NCBI RefSeq assembly: GCF_002811985.1
Contig: NZ_NPDU01000049.1
Span: 1 to 33,684 of the forward strand
Direction of reading: 5' to 3'
DNA length: 33,684 nt
Source of the DNA: Leptospira adleri
GTDB lineage: Bacteria > Spirochaetota > Leptospiria > Leptospirales > Leptospiraceae
Below the pieces are notes generated by a model. The model was given only the letters and a program-made list of their open reading frames with translations. It was not told the origin of the DNA and did no database searches. Of the stretch, positions 1 to 10,992 are shown in pieces. How positions within the stretch are numbered: the first letter of the stretch is position 1; each line of letters opens with the position of its first letter. Made by a program: the position numbers and the translations under genes.

Positions 1-2
1 GT

Positions 3-719
3 TTGAGAGTGTATGGATTAGAGAAGCTTGTTGGTGAGAAAAAGGGTGAGAAATTGTGGAATGTAGGGAGTAGGTATAGGTTTTCAGATAAATCCTGTAG
101 AACTGACCAGAAGCCTATAAATCTACTTAAAAACAGACAAGATCTACTTTATCAACTGCCTTCTCCTTTCACGAGAGTCCATAGCGATCACAGTAGAACT
201 CGAAAAAGAATAGATAAAAAGTTTAGGTTCTTACTGGAAGAGAATCAGTATTTTCCTCTCAAACAAGCTTACTTTGATTATCTCGATTTTATGGAATCAG
301 GTCCGATGCATAGAAAACAGAAAGAGAAGTTTTATAACTCCATCGCGTATTCGATCTGGAATCTACTTAGCTATGAATCGGATTACAATCTGCTCCAACA
401 CGACTTCAAAGAACTTTCTTCTCACAAGCCAATGTTTCGAATCATTCAAAGATGGGCAAAGCTTGGTATTGCTGAAGTGAAACAGGTTGTTAAAAATAAA
501 TCAGATCGAACTCAGTATTTTGTAAAGAGGTTAGTCCCAGAGTTACCGGATGTCCTTTATACGTTTGATCGAATTCAATTTGAGAACAATGAGAACTTAA
601 AAGAGAATATAGAGATTCATTTTGAGGAAACTCAAGTCGGAGCTAAAAGTAAGTATGGTATTACCAAGAAGGAAAGGATAAAATATTTAGGAGAATTGTA
701 TGGAGAAGAAAAAATCTAA
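3..719 (+). CDS. Hypothetical protein, probably cut by the window edge
   Basis: The frame is open from the first bases of the window. Its only early start is a TTG, so the true 5' end may lie upstream. The product is basic, about 238 residues, with no signal peptide, membrane segment or recognisable motif. It overlaps the next gene by 20 bp, and that gene overlaps a third by 4 bp, so the three look co-transcribed. The context (HNH-like protein, primase-helicase, XRE regulator, recombinase remnants) suggests a mobile element, but I do not recognise the family. Confidence 0.6.
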   Translation: MRVYGLEKLVGEKKGEKLWNVGSRYRFSDKSCRTDQKPINLLKNRQDLLYQLPSPFTRVHSDHSRTRKRIDKKFRFLLEENQYFPLKQAYFDYLDFMESGPMHRKQKEKFYNSIAYSIWNLLSYESDYNLLQHDFKELSSHKPMFRIIQRWAKLGIAEVKQVVKNKSDRTQYFVKRLVPELPDVLYTFDRIQFENNENLKENIEIHFEETQVGAKSKYGITKKERIKYLGELYGEEKI

Positions 720-1047
720 ACCGAAAGTCGAAGGAAGAACAAAAGCTAAATTCAAATTCACAGCGAATGATTTTAAGGAACTCTTAAAGAAACAGGATCG
801 CAAATGTGCTCTCACTGGAAGAGAGTTAACAGCTCTTACCGTCGAGGTTGAATTACGAGAACCTTATAAAATTGAAGGAATAGAAAGTCTTGAGAATCAT
901 TATCTTGTGGACAGATCGATCTCTTTTCTTGCAAGACATGTAAGCGAGAAGGATATAATCGATGTAGCGGCTGAGATCATACAATTAAGAGGGCTTGAAA
1001 GGGGTTACAAACTATCTGTGACCAAAGGGAAAAAAGGACTTAAATGA
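700..1047 (+). CDS. Small basic protein with a degenerate HNH-nuclease-like N-terminal half
   Basis: This 115-residue protein starts with a lysine-rich stretch. The segment FKELLKKQDRKCALTGREL (about 26-44) resembles the start of phage HNH endonucleases, where a KCALTG-type motif supplies the first zinc-binding residue. The expected following DH and N-x-x-x-H motifs are not obvious: there is only HYLVDR near residue 67 and a single cysteine. The C-terminal helix SEKDIIDVAAEII resembles the helix that ends many small HNH proteins. It could be a divergent or inactive HNH protein or a DNA-binding relative. It overlaps both neighbours and reads as the middle gene of an operon. The nuclease assignment is a guess from the motif start. 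Confidence 0.5.
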   Translation: MEKKKSKPKVEGRTKAKFKFTANDFKELLKKQDRKCALTGRELTALTVEVELREPYKIEGIESLENHYLVDRSISFLARHVSEKDIIDVAAEIIQLRGLERGYKLSVTKGKKGLK

Positions 1048-1673
1048 AGCGGACAATACCAGACGATGAATTTCCAATGTTCGTAATAGAATACTTCATT
1101 CGGAAAATAAGGATCAGACATTTTCAGAGACTAAAATTTGGTTCGAGTCGAAGTAGGGAATTTATCTCTGAAAGAACCTGGTATCAGTCTTTTGCCGTAA
1201 ATAAAAGTAAGCTCGACCGAATTCACAATGACTTTTCCGGCAAGAAGGATATCGAAAGAGTCGAAGATGATCTTTGGAAAATGCTACTTCCTTTTCAAAG
1301 TAAAAAACTAAAGAAATACTACGATCTCCTATCAGCTTGGCAAGCTACAGAATATCGAATCTTAGAGAAGATGAACCTTCGAGATTTCCCAAAAAGTGTA
1401 AGTTCCATCTGGTGGGTTGCATCTAAAAGGCAGATACAGAAGTTAGCAAGAAGAATTGATAGAAGTGAGATTCCAGTTTATAATCCTGAGAAGTATTTAA
1501 AAAGACAAAGGCAAAAATTGAAACTTTTATACACGAGAATATCATTCAACTCTGAAGAAGAGGGCTGGAATAAAGCGGCAATAGCCGGAGTACAAAAGAT
1601 AAAGAATCGATATGGAAAGGAATGGGAAGAAGCTATTCGAGTTCAGGTTAATAAATTGGAGAGAAGGATTTAA
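1044..1673 (+). CDS. Hypothetical basic protein
   Basis: A 209-residue protein whose ATG overlaps the preceding stop (ATGA), typical of translational coupling. It is rich in Lys/Arg and aromatic residues, has no membrane segment or signal peptide, and is predicted to be mostly helical. A Trp/Arg-rich stretch (SIWWVASKRQIQKLARRIDR, near residues 121-140) could contact nucleic acid, but no family is recognised. It most likely belongs with the two upstream genes in one accessory or phage-derived transcription unit. Confidence 0.6.
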   Translation: MKRTIPDDEFPMFVIEYFIRKIRIRHFQRLKFGSSRSREFISERTWYQSFAVNKSKLDRIHNDFSGKKDIERVEDDLWKMLLPFQSKKLKKYYDLLSAWQATEYRILEKMNLRDFPKSVSSIWWVASKRQIQKLARRIDRSEIPVYNPEKYLKRQRQKLKLLYTRISFNSEEEGWNKAAIAGVQKIKNRYGKEWEEAIRVQVNKLERRI

Positions 1674-1811
1674 AAAAAGCGTTTCTTATAGGAGAGCCTT
1701 ACATAGGAAACTGGCCCATTATATTAATATTAGCCTGCGTCGTATGTATATCAGGATTTTTACCCGACTGTCAGGTGAATATCACTACACAACAGATATT
1801 CTGCGGGCTCT

Positions 1812-2072
1812 ATGACTTTTATGGAATCCTCGGATGATGAAGCTCTGGATTTAAAAATCATTTCCCCAAAAGAATCTGAAATCGTAAAACGAGTAGCATT
1901 AGTTTTTGAAAAATATACTGCGGTTCAACTAAGTGAATTTTCTCATATGTTGGACGCCTGGGCAAAGTCTGAAATGTTTACACCAATAGATTTTTCGCTT
2001 ACTATTAAGGATTCTTATATATTTAAAAAATCTAAAAAAAATAATTTATATGAGCTCTTAGCTTTGAGTTAA
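1812..2072 (+). CDS. Small acidic protein resembling the C-terminal part of a Panacea/DUF4065 domain
   Basis: An 86-residue frame. The segment VFEKYTAVQLSEFSHMLDAW (about 32-51) resembles the conserved C-terminal helix of Panacea (DUF4065, GepA/SocA-like) domains, which read roughly as KYG-L-S-xxLSxLTHxExxW. The family is used as an antitoxin module in many phage-defence and toxin-antitoxin loci. Only about the last third of such a domain would be present, so this may be a truncated gene or an unrelated small protein. A start at the second ATG (1821) is also possible. Upstream, 1674-1811 has no clear partner in the same frame. Confidence 0.4.
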   Translation: MTFMESSDDEALDLKIISPKESEIVKRVALVFEKYTAVQLSEFSHMLDAWAKSEMFTPIDFSLTIKDSYIFKKSKKNNLYELLALS

Positions 2073-2139
2073 GACGGGAGTGGCAAAATATATTTTATTT
2101 GAATCACTTTCCGATATTTTTGTTCACGAGCTATATTTA

Positions 2140-2418
2140 TTATTTCTTATATAACGATTTCTTGCGAGGTCTTTTTTTTGCAGGTTGAATTGTAATTTTC
2201 TCTAAGCTGAATAATTCTCTTGGATCAATTTTTAGTTTCTTCGAAATCTTATAAATTGTTCGTAAATTGATACTCGAGCGACCACTTTCAATATTCTGGA
2301 TTGTTCGGTAAGGGATACCGTCATCACCGGTATCTAAGTCCTCTTGCGAAAGTTCCCTTTCAAGTCTTAATTCTTTTAATCTAAGACCAACTTTGCGTCT
2401 GAAGGTTGTAAAATCCAC
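2140..2418 (-). CDS. XRE-family helix-turn-helix transcriptional regulator
   Basis: A 92-residue Cro/C1-type HTH protein. The domain covers about residues 10-68: LRLKELRLERELSQEDL forms helices 1-2, then IPYRTIQNIESGRSSINL carries the recognition helix and the typical IE-x-G turn, followed by LRTIYKISKKLKIDPRELF. The C-terminus is a short Lys/Arg-rich tail (PAKKRPRKKSLYKK). It is divergent from the TM2-domain gene, and the shared intergenic region holds two similar palindromes (2453-2466, 2480-2493). It therefore probably represses itself and/or the divergent genes. Size and architecture match repressors of small mobile or phage-like modules. Confidence 0.85.
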   Translation of the reverse strand: MDFTTFRRKVGLRLKELRLERELSQEDLDTGDDGIPYRTIQNIESGRSSINLRTIYKISKKLKIDPRELFSLEKITIQPAKKRPRKKSLYKK

Positions 2419-2452
2419 ATATCGAGTCTAAATCAATTTGACTTATATAACA

Positions 2453-2493
2453 CACTATATAAAGTGAGATATAATAACGCACTAAATAAGGTG
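2453..2493. promoter_or_regulatory. Two operator-like palindromes between divergent genes
   Basis: CACTATATAAAGTG (2453-2466) and CACTAAATAAGGTG (2480-2493) share the dyad outline CACT-(6)-AGTG/GGTG and start 27 bp apart, between the XRE repressor and the TM2 gene. An AT-rich stretch suitable for promoter -10 elements (TATAAT-like within 2468-2475) lies between them. The layout fits repressor binding that controls both directions. Binding by the adjacent XRE protein is an inference. Confidence 0.5.
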
Positions 2494-2513
2494 TGACAAA
2501 TGGAGAATCATTT

Positions 2514-2768
2514 ATGAAATCAAAAGGAACGGCTTATCTTTTCTGGTTTATTGGATTCGGTCTATTAGGACTGCATCGTTTCTATCTCGGGAAGATTGGA
2601 ACTGGAATCATATGGCTATGTACCGGGGGATTCTTCTTAGTCGGAGCGATTATGGATTTCTTTACCCTTGGGAGCCAGGTGGATGCGATTAATACGAAGA
2701 AAGAGTTAAAAGAAATCAGAACCGCTACGTTAGCAAATGCGATAGAGCGCAAAAGGGTAGAAGTATGA
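2514..2768 (+). CDS. TM2-domain membrane protein
   Basis: A TM2-domain protein with two hydrophobic segments joined by a short turn: AYLFWFIGFGLLGLHRFYLG, then GIIWLCTGGFFLVGAIMDFF. The L-G-x-H-R-F-Y-L-G and D-F-F motifs are the TM2 signature. The start is placed at ATG 2514 because GGAG (2502-2505) lies 8 bp upstream; a GTG at 2493 is in frame but lacks a good ribosome binding site. The frame ends in ATGA, overlapping the next start by 4 bp, so it is co-translated with the lipoprotein. The role of such small TM2 proteins is not established. Confidence 0.8.
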   Translation: MKSKGTAYLFWFIGFGLLGLHRFYLGKIGTGIIWLCTGGFFLVGAIMDFFTLGSQVDAINTKKELKEIRTATLANAIERKRVEV

Positions 2769-3652
2769 AACAACGGTTTATATTACTCATTCTTTTTATT
2801 TGGCTTTTCGAAACCTGCTACAATATTCGAGAAACCAGAGGTCAGAAAATATCTTCTGAAATTCTTAATGAGAATATTTATGAATACATCAATGTAACTG
2901 GTCCAGATCCAAAAATAACTTTTAAGGGTTCTAAGTTTATAATTGAAACAGGTATTAAATCCGAAAAAGTTAAAGCGAAGAAGGAAAATCTGAAAGTTAC
3001 TTATGACTTAATTCGAGAACCGGAGCTTTCTGGTGATCTGTGTAAGAAATCGATGGAGTTTTGCATTTTCCTTTTTCCAATACCCTTAACAATTTTAATT
3101 TTCGAAACCTTTACAATTCCATTTCGTTCAATGGATTCAACACGAATGATGATAGAAGTAAATGAGAAAATTATTTCAAAAGAGCCAATTAATCCTTCTT
3201 CCTCAAATAAAGAGATTCACTTCAAAATAGAAAATAATTTACTTTCCTTAGATAAAGAATTCAATTCTCCTCCTACAAAAATAGAAGTCGAACTCAACAG
3301 CCAAAGTCTAGATTTTTATGAGGTTAGAAGATCCCGTGAGGTAGATAATAAGGTTAAAAGTTATTGTTCTTATTTCAAAATGAGTCTTAAAGAGAATGGA
3401 AAAGAAAAATTATCAAGTATCGAAGGATGCCCGACCCTAAGTTTCGTAGAAGAATTCGAGAAAAAGAATCGAAATAAGTGTTTGGCAAAGCATGAGAGAT
3501 TCTTAGCTACTTTAACTCATTATACTGATAGAATGCTGGTAGAAAATAATATTTATGCTACTTACTGCGCTTCAAAAAGTGGTATCGATCAAAGTAAATA
3601 TTCGGATTGTTTACAAGAAGTTCGAAATTGTTTTGATATTATCAGGCTTTAA
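2765..3652 (+). CDS. Putative lipoprotein of unknown function
   Basis: The 295-residue product begins with a lipoprotein signal peptide: basic MKQR, hydrophobic FILLILFIWLF, then ETC with the presumed lipidated cysteine near residue 18. A second hydrophobic stretch (about residues 98-118, FCIFLFPIPLTILIFETFTI) may be a membrane helix or buried strand. The C-terminal part has several cysteines (CSYF, GCPTL, NKCLAKH, YCASK, DCLQE, NCF) that could form disulphides. The start overlaps the TM2 gene by 4 bp. No family is recognised. Confidence 0.65.
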   Translation: MKQRFILLILFIWLFETCYNIRETRGQKISSEILNENIYEYINVTGPDPKITFKGSKFIIETGIKSEKVKAKKENLKVTYDLIREPELSGDLCKKSMEFCIFLFPIPLTILIFETFTIPFRSMDSTRMMIEVNEKIISKEPINPSSSNKEIHFKIENNLLSLDKEFNSPPTKIEVELNSQSLDFYEVRRSREVDNKVKSYCSYFKMSLKENGKEKLSSIEGCPTLSFVEEFEKKNRNKCLAKHERFLATLTHYTDRMLVENNIYATYCASKSGIDQSKYSDCLQEVRNCFDIIRL

Positions 3653-3943
3653 TTAATATACTCATTTCATTTTCCCGGATCTTTGCTTTAAGCGTTGGAT
3701 CTGGGGAGTATAGCTAAATAAAATTTCCCGTAAACTTTAGACTTTTTAGCACTTAATTCTCCTACCCTAAATATATAAGAAATTTAATATCCGCAGAAAA
3801 AAACGATCAATATCGATTGTTTGAAAAATAATTCATATTCTTTCAAAAAAAATCTGATAATTTCGTATTTCAACTACTACTCTATAGGTAGAACGAAAAG
3901 CGAATAACTTCTTTCGTTACTAATAAAAGCAGAGTATGTAAAA
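3653..3943. other. AT-rich intergenic region upstream of the primase-helicase gene
   Basis: No gene seen. It contains a dyad TTTGAAA-(14)-TTTCAAA around 3820-3848 and a short palindromic patch CAATATCGATTG just before it. These could be regulatory sites or part of a replication origin for the primase-helicase next door. No iteron series or clear rho-independent terminator was found. Confidence 0.35.
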
Positions 3944-6646
3944 ATGAAAAAAGCTTACAGTTACCTAATGTCATCGTCAATACCGACCATTGACGGAGAT
4001 CCAACAAACACATATGAATTTGTTCAAAAAAAGGGAACGGTTGATGAACTATTAACTGATTTAGTGTCAGGTCATTCAATCGTACCGGTGCAGTTCAAAG
4101 AGGGGGAAACTCATCGGAAAGCTGAGAATTATGAATCCGCGAATTTCATCTTGCTAGATATAGATGGAGATTTGAGTATTGAAAATGCCAAAGAGATCTT
4201 TAAAGATCAGGCTATAGCCTTACTTCCAACTCGTAATCATCAAAAAGAAAAAAAGACCTCCAATGGAAGAGCTAAACCAAAAGCTGATAGATTTCGAATT
4301 CTATTTAGACTTCCAATATCAGTCAGTCGCAGTTTACATAGAGCAATCTTATCTGGTTGTTCAGATCTATACCACCATGATAAAAGCTGTATTGACGCTG
4401 CTAGATTCTTTTTCACAGTAGAGAATGGAGAGAGTATTCTAATTAACAAATCCAATACATTCGATTTAAAGAAATTCCTAGAAGTAATACTAAAAAACGA
4501 AAATATCGTCTCAGGATTACGTAAATCCATTCAAGAATACGAAGATTATAAGTCATTAGAAGATCTATTGACAGAGTTAAAAGTACAGGGATTCTTAGAG
4601 AGTTCATTTGAGCTAGAAAATAGCTCATTATTCAAAAGAAAAAAAATAACAACTTCTATTAAAGATAATATTATAGAAAGTGTTAAAAATAATACATACT
4701 CTCTCGATCCGTCGTCTGGATCTAATAAAAAGTCCGAAATACAATCTAAAGTGATCTCAGATGAAAGTTCCAAGAGGGATTTAATTCGAAATTATGATTG
4801 GAAACATTTAGAAGAGAAATGTGCTTTATTTAGAAAGTTTGAGGAGTCTTCTCATGGAGAACTCATTCATTTCATTACAAATTTACATCGCATTCAGGGA
4901 GGAAGGGGTAAATTAAAGGAACTGCTTAAGAGGCGTCCATTTGATATCTCTAAAAGGAAAGAGGATTACTATTCGACACTACAAACTAAACTAAATAAAT
5001 ATAATCCTATAAATTGTAGCACCTATTGCTCTCATTATGCCACCTGCGGTAATCAGGGAAACCTTCTAACGCTTGGAATTGAGAAAGCTAAGAAGATTAA
5101 AAAGATACACGAGGAGATTGAGGTTAATCCTCTAGATGTCGTGCGTAGTAAACTTTCACATATCTGGAATAATGTTCAAGCTGATAATTCAAATTTAGTT
5201 CACCTTATCATTGCACCTCCTGGCGCCGGAAAAACTTTCTTGTTGGAATCAATTCGGGAAACAGATGGAACTCAGTTGATAGCGGGTCCAAGGATTGATC
5301 AAATTAATGAAATGCAAATAGGGGAACCATTTCCTATTCTAAATACTAAGAAATATCCAGCTTTAGTAGATAGGCTTGAGCAAGGATTTCGGTTAAAAGA
5401 ATTAGCAAAAAATTCTAATAAGACTATTGATTCAGAGATTGAAAATTATTTATCTGAATACTTTGAACAATTAAAATCAATGTCCAAATTTAGCATCGTG
5501 AAAATGACTCATGAAAGGCTATTAGGAAGTTCTGCTCTTGAATATGTATCTAATTTAGAATGCATTTATATAGATGAGGATGTCGCCGATTCTATCCTAA
5601 AATCAAACTCAGTAAAAATCGAAGTTATAAACGAATTAATTAAATATGTAAAATCTCTAGATACTGTAGAAAGTAAAGGAGTGGAATATCTATTAAATCA
5701 ATTTGCTAACCTTGGAGAAAGAGTTACTGTAGAGATAGATTTACCCGCAATTGATTTACTAAAGATCATCAGCCAGTATCTAATTGATTATAATTTACAA
5801 GTGAAAAGAGCAAATCTATTGAAGCTGAACAAAGAATCTAATAGAAAATATATTAATGCTAGAGAGGTATTTGAACTCTGCTGTGCGGAATACGGAATTC
5901 GCAAAGGTGACGAGATTCATTTTAATTACAAACGTAAAATTCCTAAAGTAAAAACGGTGATATTAAGTGCGACTCCACATGTAGAGACTTACAAAAGAAT
6001 ATTTGATGATCGATTAAGAATATATGATATCGGGTTCATAGAGCCTAAAGGCAATAATATTCAATTTCCAAATTATAGTTTTTCAAAGACTAGCATAAAA
6101 GGAAATGTTAAGAGAGTAGAATTGTTGCTGGGATTGAAGAAAGTTTTATCAAAAAGAAAATTCAAAATTATTTCACATTTATCTTTTGCTGAATTACTAG
6201 ATTTATCTGGTCACTTTTATGCTACAGAAGGACAGAGAAAACTGGAAGGAAAGAGGATCGCAGTAATCGGAACTCCATACCCGACTGAAACTTACCTTAA
6301 ATTGAAAGCAAGTATTCTCGGGTTCGATTCGAATTCAATACGGTCTTATAGTGAGACTTCATATTCAGAAGTCGAGTATAGCGGGTACAGATTTATGTAT
6401 AAAGCGCTTTCGGAACTTCCAGAGTTAATCAATCTTCAAATGCATTATACAAATCGACAATTGGTTCAGGCAGTCGGAAGAGCTAGGAATAATATCATAG
6501 ACCAACCTGTGCTTCTTTTTTCAAATTTTCCTCTTCGTTTTTTCAATCTTATATTGGTTCCTGGTCGTCCGAATCTAATTGAATTATGCGAGGAAGCTTT
6601 AGATAAAGAGGGTATTGATTCTGAAGAGGATAGATTGAGTGCTTAA
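3944..6646 (+). CDS. Primase-polymerase (AEP-like) fused to an SF2 helicase
   Basis: A 900-residue two-domain replication-type protein. N-terminal part: LLDIDGD (71-76) supplies the D-x-D metal ligands of archaeo-eukaryotic primases, followed by RFRILFRLP (116-124) and DAARFFF (151-157), which resemble the later motifs of phage and plasmid PrimPols. A cysteine cluster CSTYCSHYATC (about 359-369) may bind zinc or an Fe-S cluster. Helicase part: Walker A PPGAGKT (425-431), Walker B IDED (543-546), an SAT motif (about 675) and motif VI QAVGRARN (842-849), diagnostic of superfamily 2. Such fusions start and unwind replication of phages, plasmids or integrative elements, so this is the strongest sign that the left block is a mobile element. 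The domain calls come from motif reading, and the exact family is not known to me. Confidence 0.75.
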   Translation: MKKAYSYLMSSSIPTIDGDPTNTYEFVQKKGTVDELLTDLVSGHSIVPVQFKEGETHRKAENYESANFILLDIDGDLSIENAKEIFKDQAIALLPTRNHQKEKKTSNGRAKPKADRFRILFRLPISVSRSLHRAILSGCSDLYHHDKSCIDAARFFFTVENGESILINKSNTFDLKKFLEVILKNENIVSGLRKSIQEYEDYKSLEDLLTELKVQGFLESSFELENSSLFKRKKITTSIKDNIIESVKNNTYSLDPSSGSNKKSEIQSKVISDESSKRDLIRNYDWKHLEEKCALFRKFEESSHGELIHFITNLHRIQGGRGKLKELLKRRPFDISKRKEDYYSTLQTKLNKYNPINCSTYCSHYATCGNQGNLLTLGIEKAKKIKKIHEEIEVNPLDVVRSKLSHIWNNVQADNSNLVHLIIAPPGAGKTFLLESIRETDGTQLIAGPRIDQINEMQIGEPFPILNTKKYPALVDRLEQGFRLKELAKNSNKTIDSEIENYLSEYFEQLKSMSKFSIVKMTHERLLGSSALEYVSNLECIYIDEDVADSILKSNSVKIEVINELIKYVKSLDTVESKGVEYLLNQFANLGERVTVEIDLPAIDLLKIISQYLIDYNLQVKRANLLKLNKESNRKYINAREVFELCCAEYGIRKGDEIHFNYKRKIPKVKTVILSATPHVETYKRIFDDRLRIYDIGFIEPKGNNIQFPNYSFSKTSIKGNVKRVELLLGLKKVLSKRKFKIISHLSFAELLDLSGHFYATEGQRKLEGKRIAVIGTPYPTETYLKLKASILGFDSNSIRSYSETSYSEVEYSGYRFMYKALSELPELINLQMHYTNRQLVQAVGRARNNIIDQPVLLFSNFPLRFFNLILVPGRPNLIELCEEALDKEGIDSEEDRLSA

Positions 6647-6999
6647 TTCCAATCTCGTAGATGTTTAGAACCATCATAGAAGGGTTGAATATAGAATTTA
6701 CTTGTAGTAACTGGAGAGGAATGTCCTAAAACCTTTTGAGTGGCTATTGAACCGGCCTCAGCTAAGAGTCTTATTCCCACAGTATGTCGAAGTGCGTGGC
6801 AATGAATATTTCTACCCTGGCATTTCTTAACGTCCCATCCAGATATTATGAACTGTAAACCACGTTTTGATAGTGGGCTTTTGTTTTCTTGATTTCGCTT
6901 TATCAACGTATGAAAGAAATAATCAGACTTGATTTGAAATTCAGAATGATACTCTTTGATTACTTTTAAAAGATCTTTGTGAATACCATCACTACACAT
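6643..6999 (-). pseudogene. Tyrosine recombinase, C-terminal fragment
   Basis: 118 residues carrying the second half of a tyrosine recombinase active site: HALRH (His-x-x-Arg motif), LGHSSPVTTSKFY (third His and the nucleophile Tyr), and a short tail. The first catalytic Arg and the beta-hairpin Lys are missing. They are instead present in the next fragment (6992-7204), in another frame. The start of this fragment (IHKDLLKVIKEYHSEFQIKS) repeats the end of that fragment (LPKDLVEIIKDYHSKFLIKS), so the two pieces seem to derive from two related recombinases joined by a deletion, or from a partly duplicated gene. Unlikely to be active alone. Confidence 0.8.
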
Positions 7000-7197
7000 A
7001 TGATTTAATTAGAAACTTCGAATGGTAGTCTTTTATTATCTCGACTAAATCTTTCGGTAACACAGCGAATCCGATCTTTCCTCCTTTCTTACGATATTTC
7101 AGCAACGTTTCGTCTGAAGGACCTTTAAGTAGATCAGAGAATTTATCACCAACGATTTCCTTTGCACGTAGGCCAGTTATAGACATGAAGAGGAGGA

Positions 7198-7204
<7 letters not shown>
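6992..7204 (-). pseudogene. Tyrosine recombinase, central fragment truncated at the CRISPR array
   Basis: The frame reads FGLLLFMSITGLRAKEIVGD, matching the helix and first catalytic Arg (GLR-x-x-E) of tyrosine recombinases, then LLKYRKKGGK with the beta-hairpin Lys and LPKDLVEIIKDYHSKF. It stops after IKSYV. The N-terminal core-binding domain is absent. Recombinase-like coding continues upstream of the first ATG (7186) as far as the terminal CRISPR repeat, so the array and the integrase have been joined by a rearrangement and the gene lost its 5' part. It would have been the integrase of a nearby mobile element. Confidence 0.75.
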
Positions 7205-8526
<1,322 letters not shown>

Positions 8527-8891
8527 AGCATTTTATTTGTATGGCTTTTACGAGGAGAGATTGGAGGTTCGGAGGGATTTTTAAAGGGGAAACATGCATC
8601 TAATATTCTAGGACTATTTTTCATATTTAGGTTTTCTATACATTGAAATTTCGCTTCTAAAAAGCGTTTCTCATCAGATTTTGAGATTCAAGCATGTTTT
8701 AACGCATTTCCGATTATTAATTTAATCTGAATTTTAGCAAGGAAGAAAATAAACATTGGTGAATCTACCGGATTGAGACTATTCCTGAATTCCAGTGAAA
8801 ATTGAAATTTATCGGAACTAAACACAGGTTGGAGATATCTGGTTTCGTTTTTTAAAGAGAATTATGTCTATGCCCTCAAGAGGTCCTTGAA
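8527..8891 (-). promoter_or_regulatory. CRISPR leader region
   Basis: 365 bp without a credible gene between cas2 and the cas2-proximal repeat. Its position next to the identical repeats and opposite the degenerate one makes it the leader, where array transcription starts and new spacers are inserted. On the plus strand the part nearest the array is purine-rich (8550-8590). A short hairpin CGCTT-CTAAA-AAGCG lies at 8652-8666. I could not fix a promoter with confidence. Confidence 0.65.
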
Positions 8892-9175
8892 TTATAGAAT
8901 TTTCAGTGTTTTGGGTGCCTCTGGCCATGCAGATTTTTTCTCTTGGGTATGGGCCCCCGAGGCACATTTGCTACAAAGAGTCAGGTAAAATACATCATCT
9001 TCTTTTTCAGTCACTTTTGCCAATTTCCATCGTAGTTTTTCTAACTCTCGATCAGTGGAGTAAATCCGAAAGACGCTGTATTGGATTCGTTCTCCGAAGC
9101 CCTCCATAATTTTGGCCACCCTCCGAAGTCTTCTTGGCTCTCGAATATCGTAAGAAACTAATCTCCAATGTTTCA

Positions 9176-9176
<1 letters not shown>
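8892..9176 (-). CDS. cas2: Cas2, CRISPR spacer-acquisition protein
   Basis: A 94-residue Cas2. The N-terminus WRLVSYDIREPRRLRRVAKI contains the conserved Asp (D10) after strand 1, and GERIQYSVFRI is the family's second strand motif (usually Q-x-S-V-F/W). Cas2 forms the dimer core of the Cas1-Cas2 integrase that inserts new spacers at the leader end. Its ATG overlaps the stop of cas4-cas1 (TAATG), so the two are translationally coupled. It is the last gene before the leader and array. Length is normal and the fold motifs are intact. Confidence 0.95.
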
Positions 9177-10843
<1,667 letters not shown>

Positions 10844-10891
10844 ATTATTTTTGCTTATTTTAAAAGAATTATCAATTTTTAATAATATCGA

Positions 10892-10907
10892 TTTAGAATA
10901 TTCTAAA
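10892..10907. promoter_or_regulatory. Perfect 16-bp palindrome upstream of cas4-cas1
   Basis: TTTAGAATATTCTAAA is a perfect dyad 49 bp before the cas4-cas1 start, in very AT-rich DNA. It resembles Fur/PerR-type boxes in outline (TTAGAAT..ATTCTAA) but lacks the usual central base. It may be an operator for the adaptation genes or for the small element next to it. The regulator is unknown. Confidence 0.35.
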
Positions 10908-10992
10908 AATTAATTAAAATATTTGTTTTTCTAAATTTATAATTAAAATTGTGAAATATGTAATTTGAGTTTTAAACTTTTAGGAGCAGTTT

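Noticed and set aside
1217..1226. ACCGAATTCA shared by the mini-CRISPR spacer and the third gene
   Set aside because: The first three seed bases do not match and it lies inside a coding region, so it is not a convincing target.
1612..1815. 67-residue plus-strand frame overlapping the third gene
   Set aside because: Mostly inside the preceding gene in another frame, with no ribosome binding site or motif.
8906..9109. Plus-strand frame opposite cas2
   Set aside because: Antisense to a well-supported cas2.
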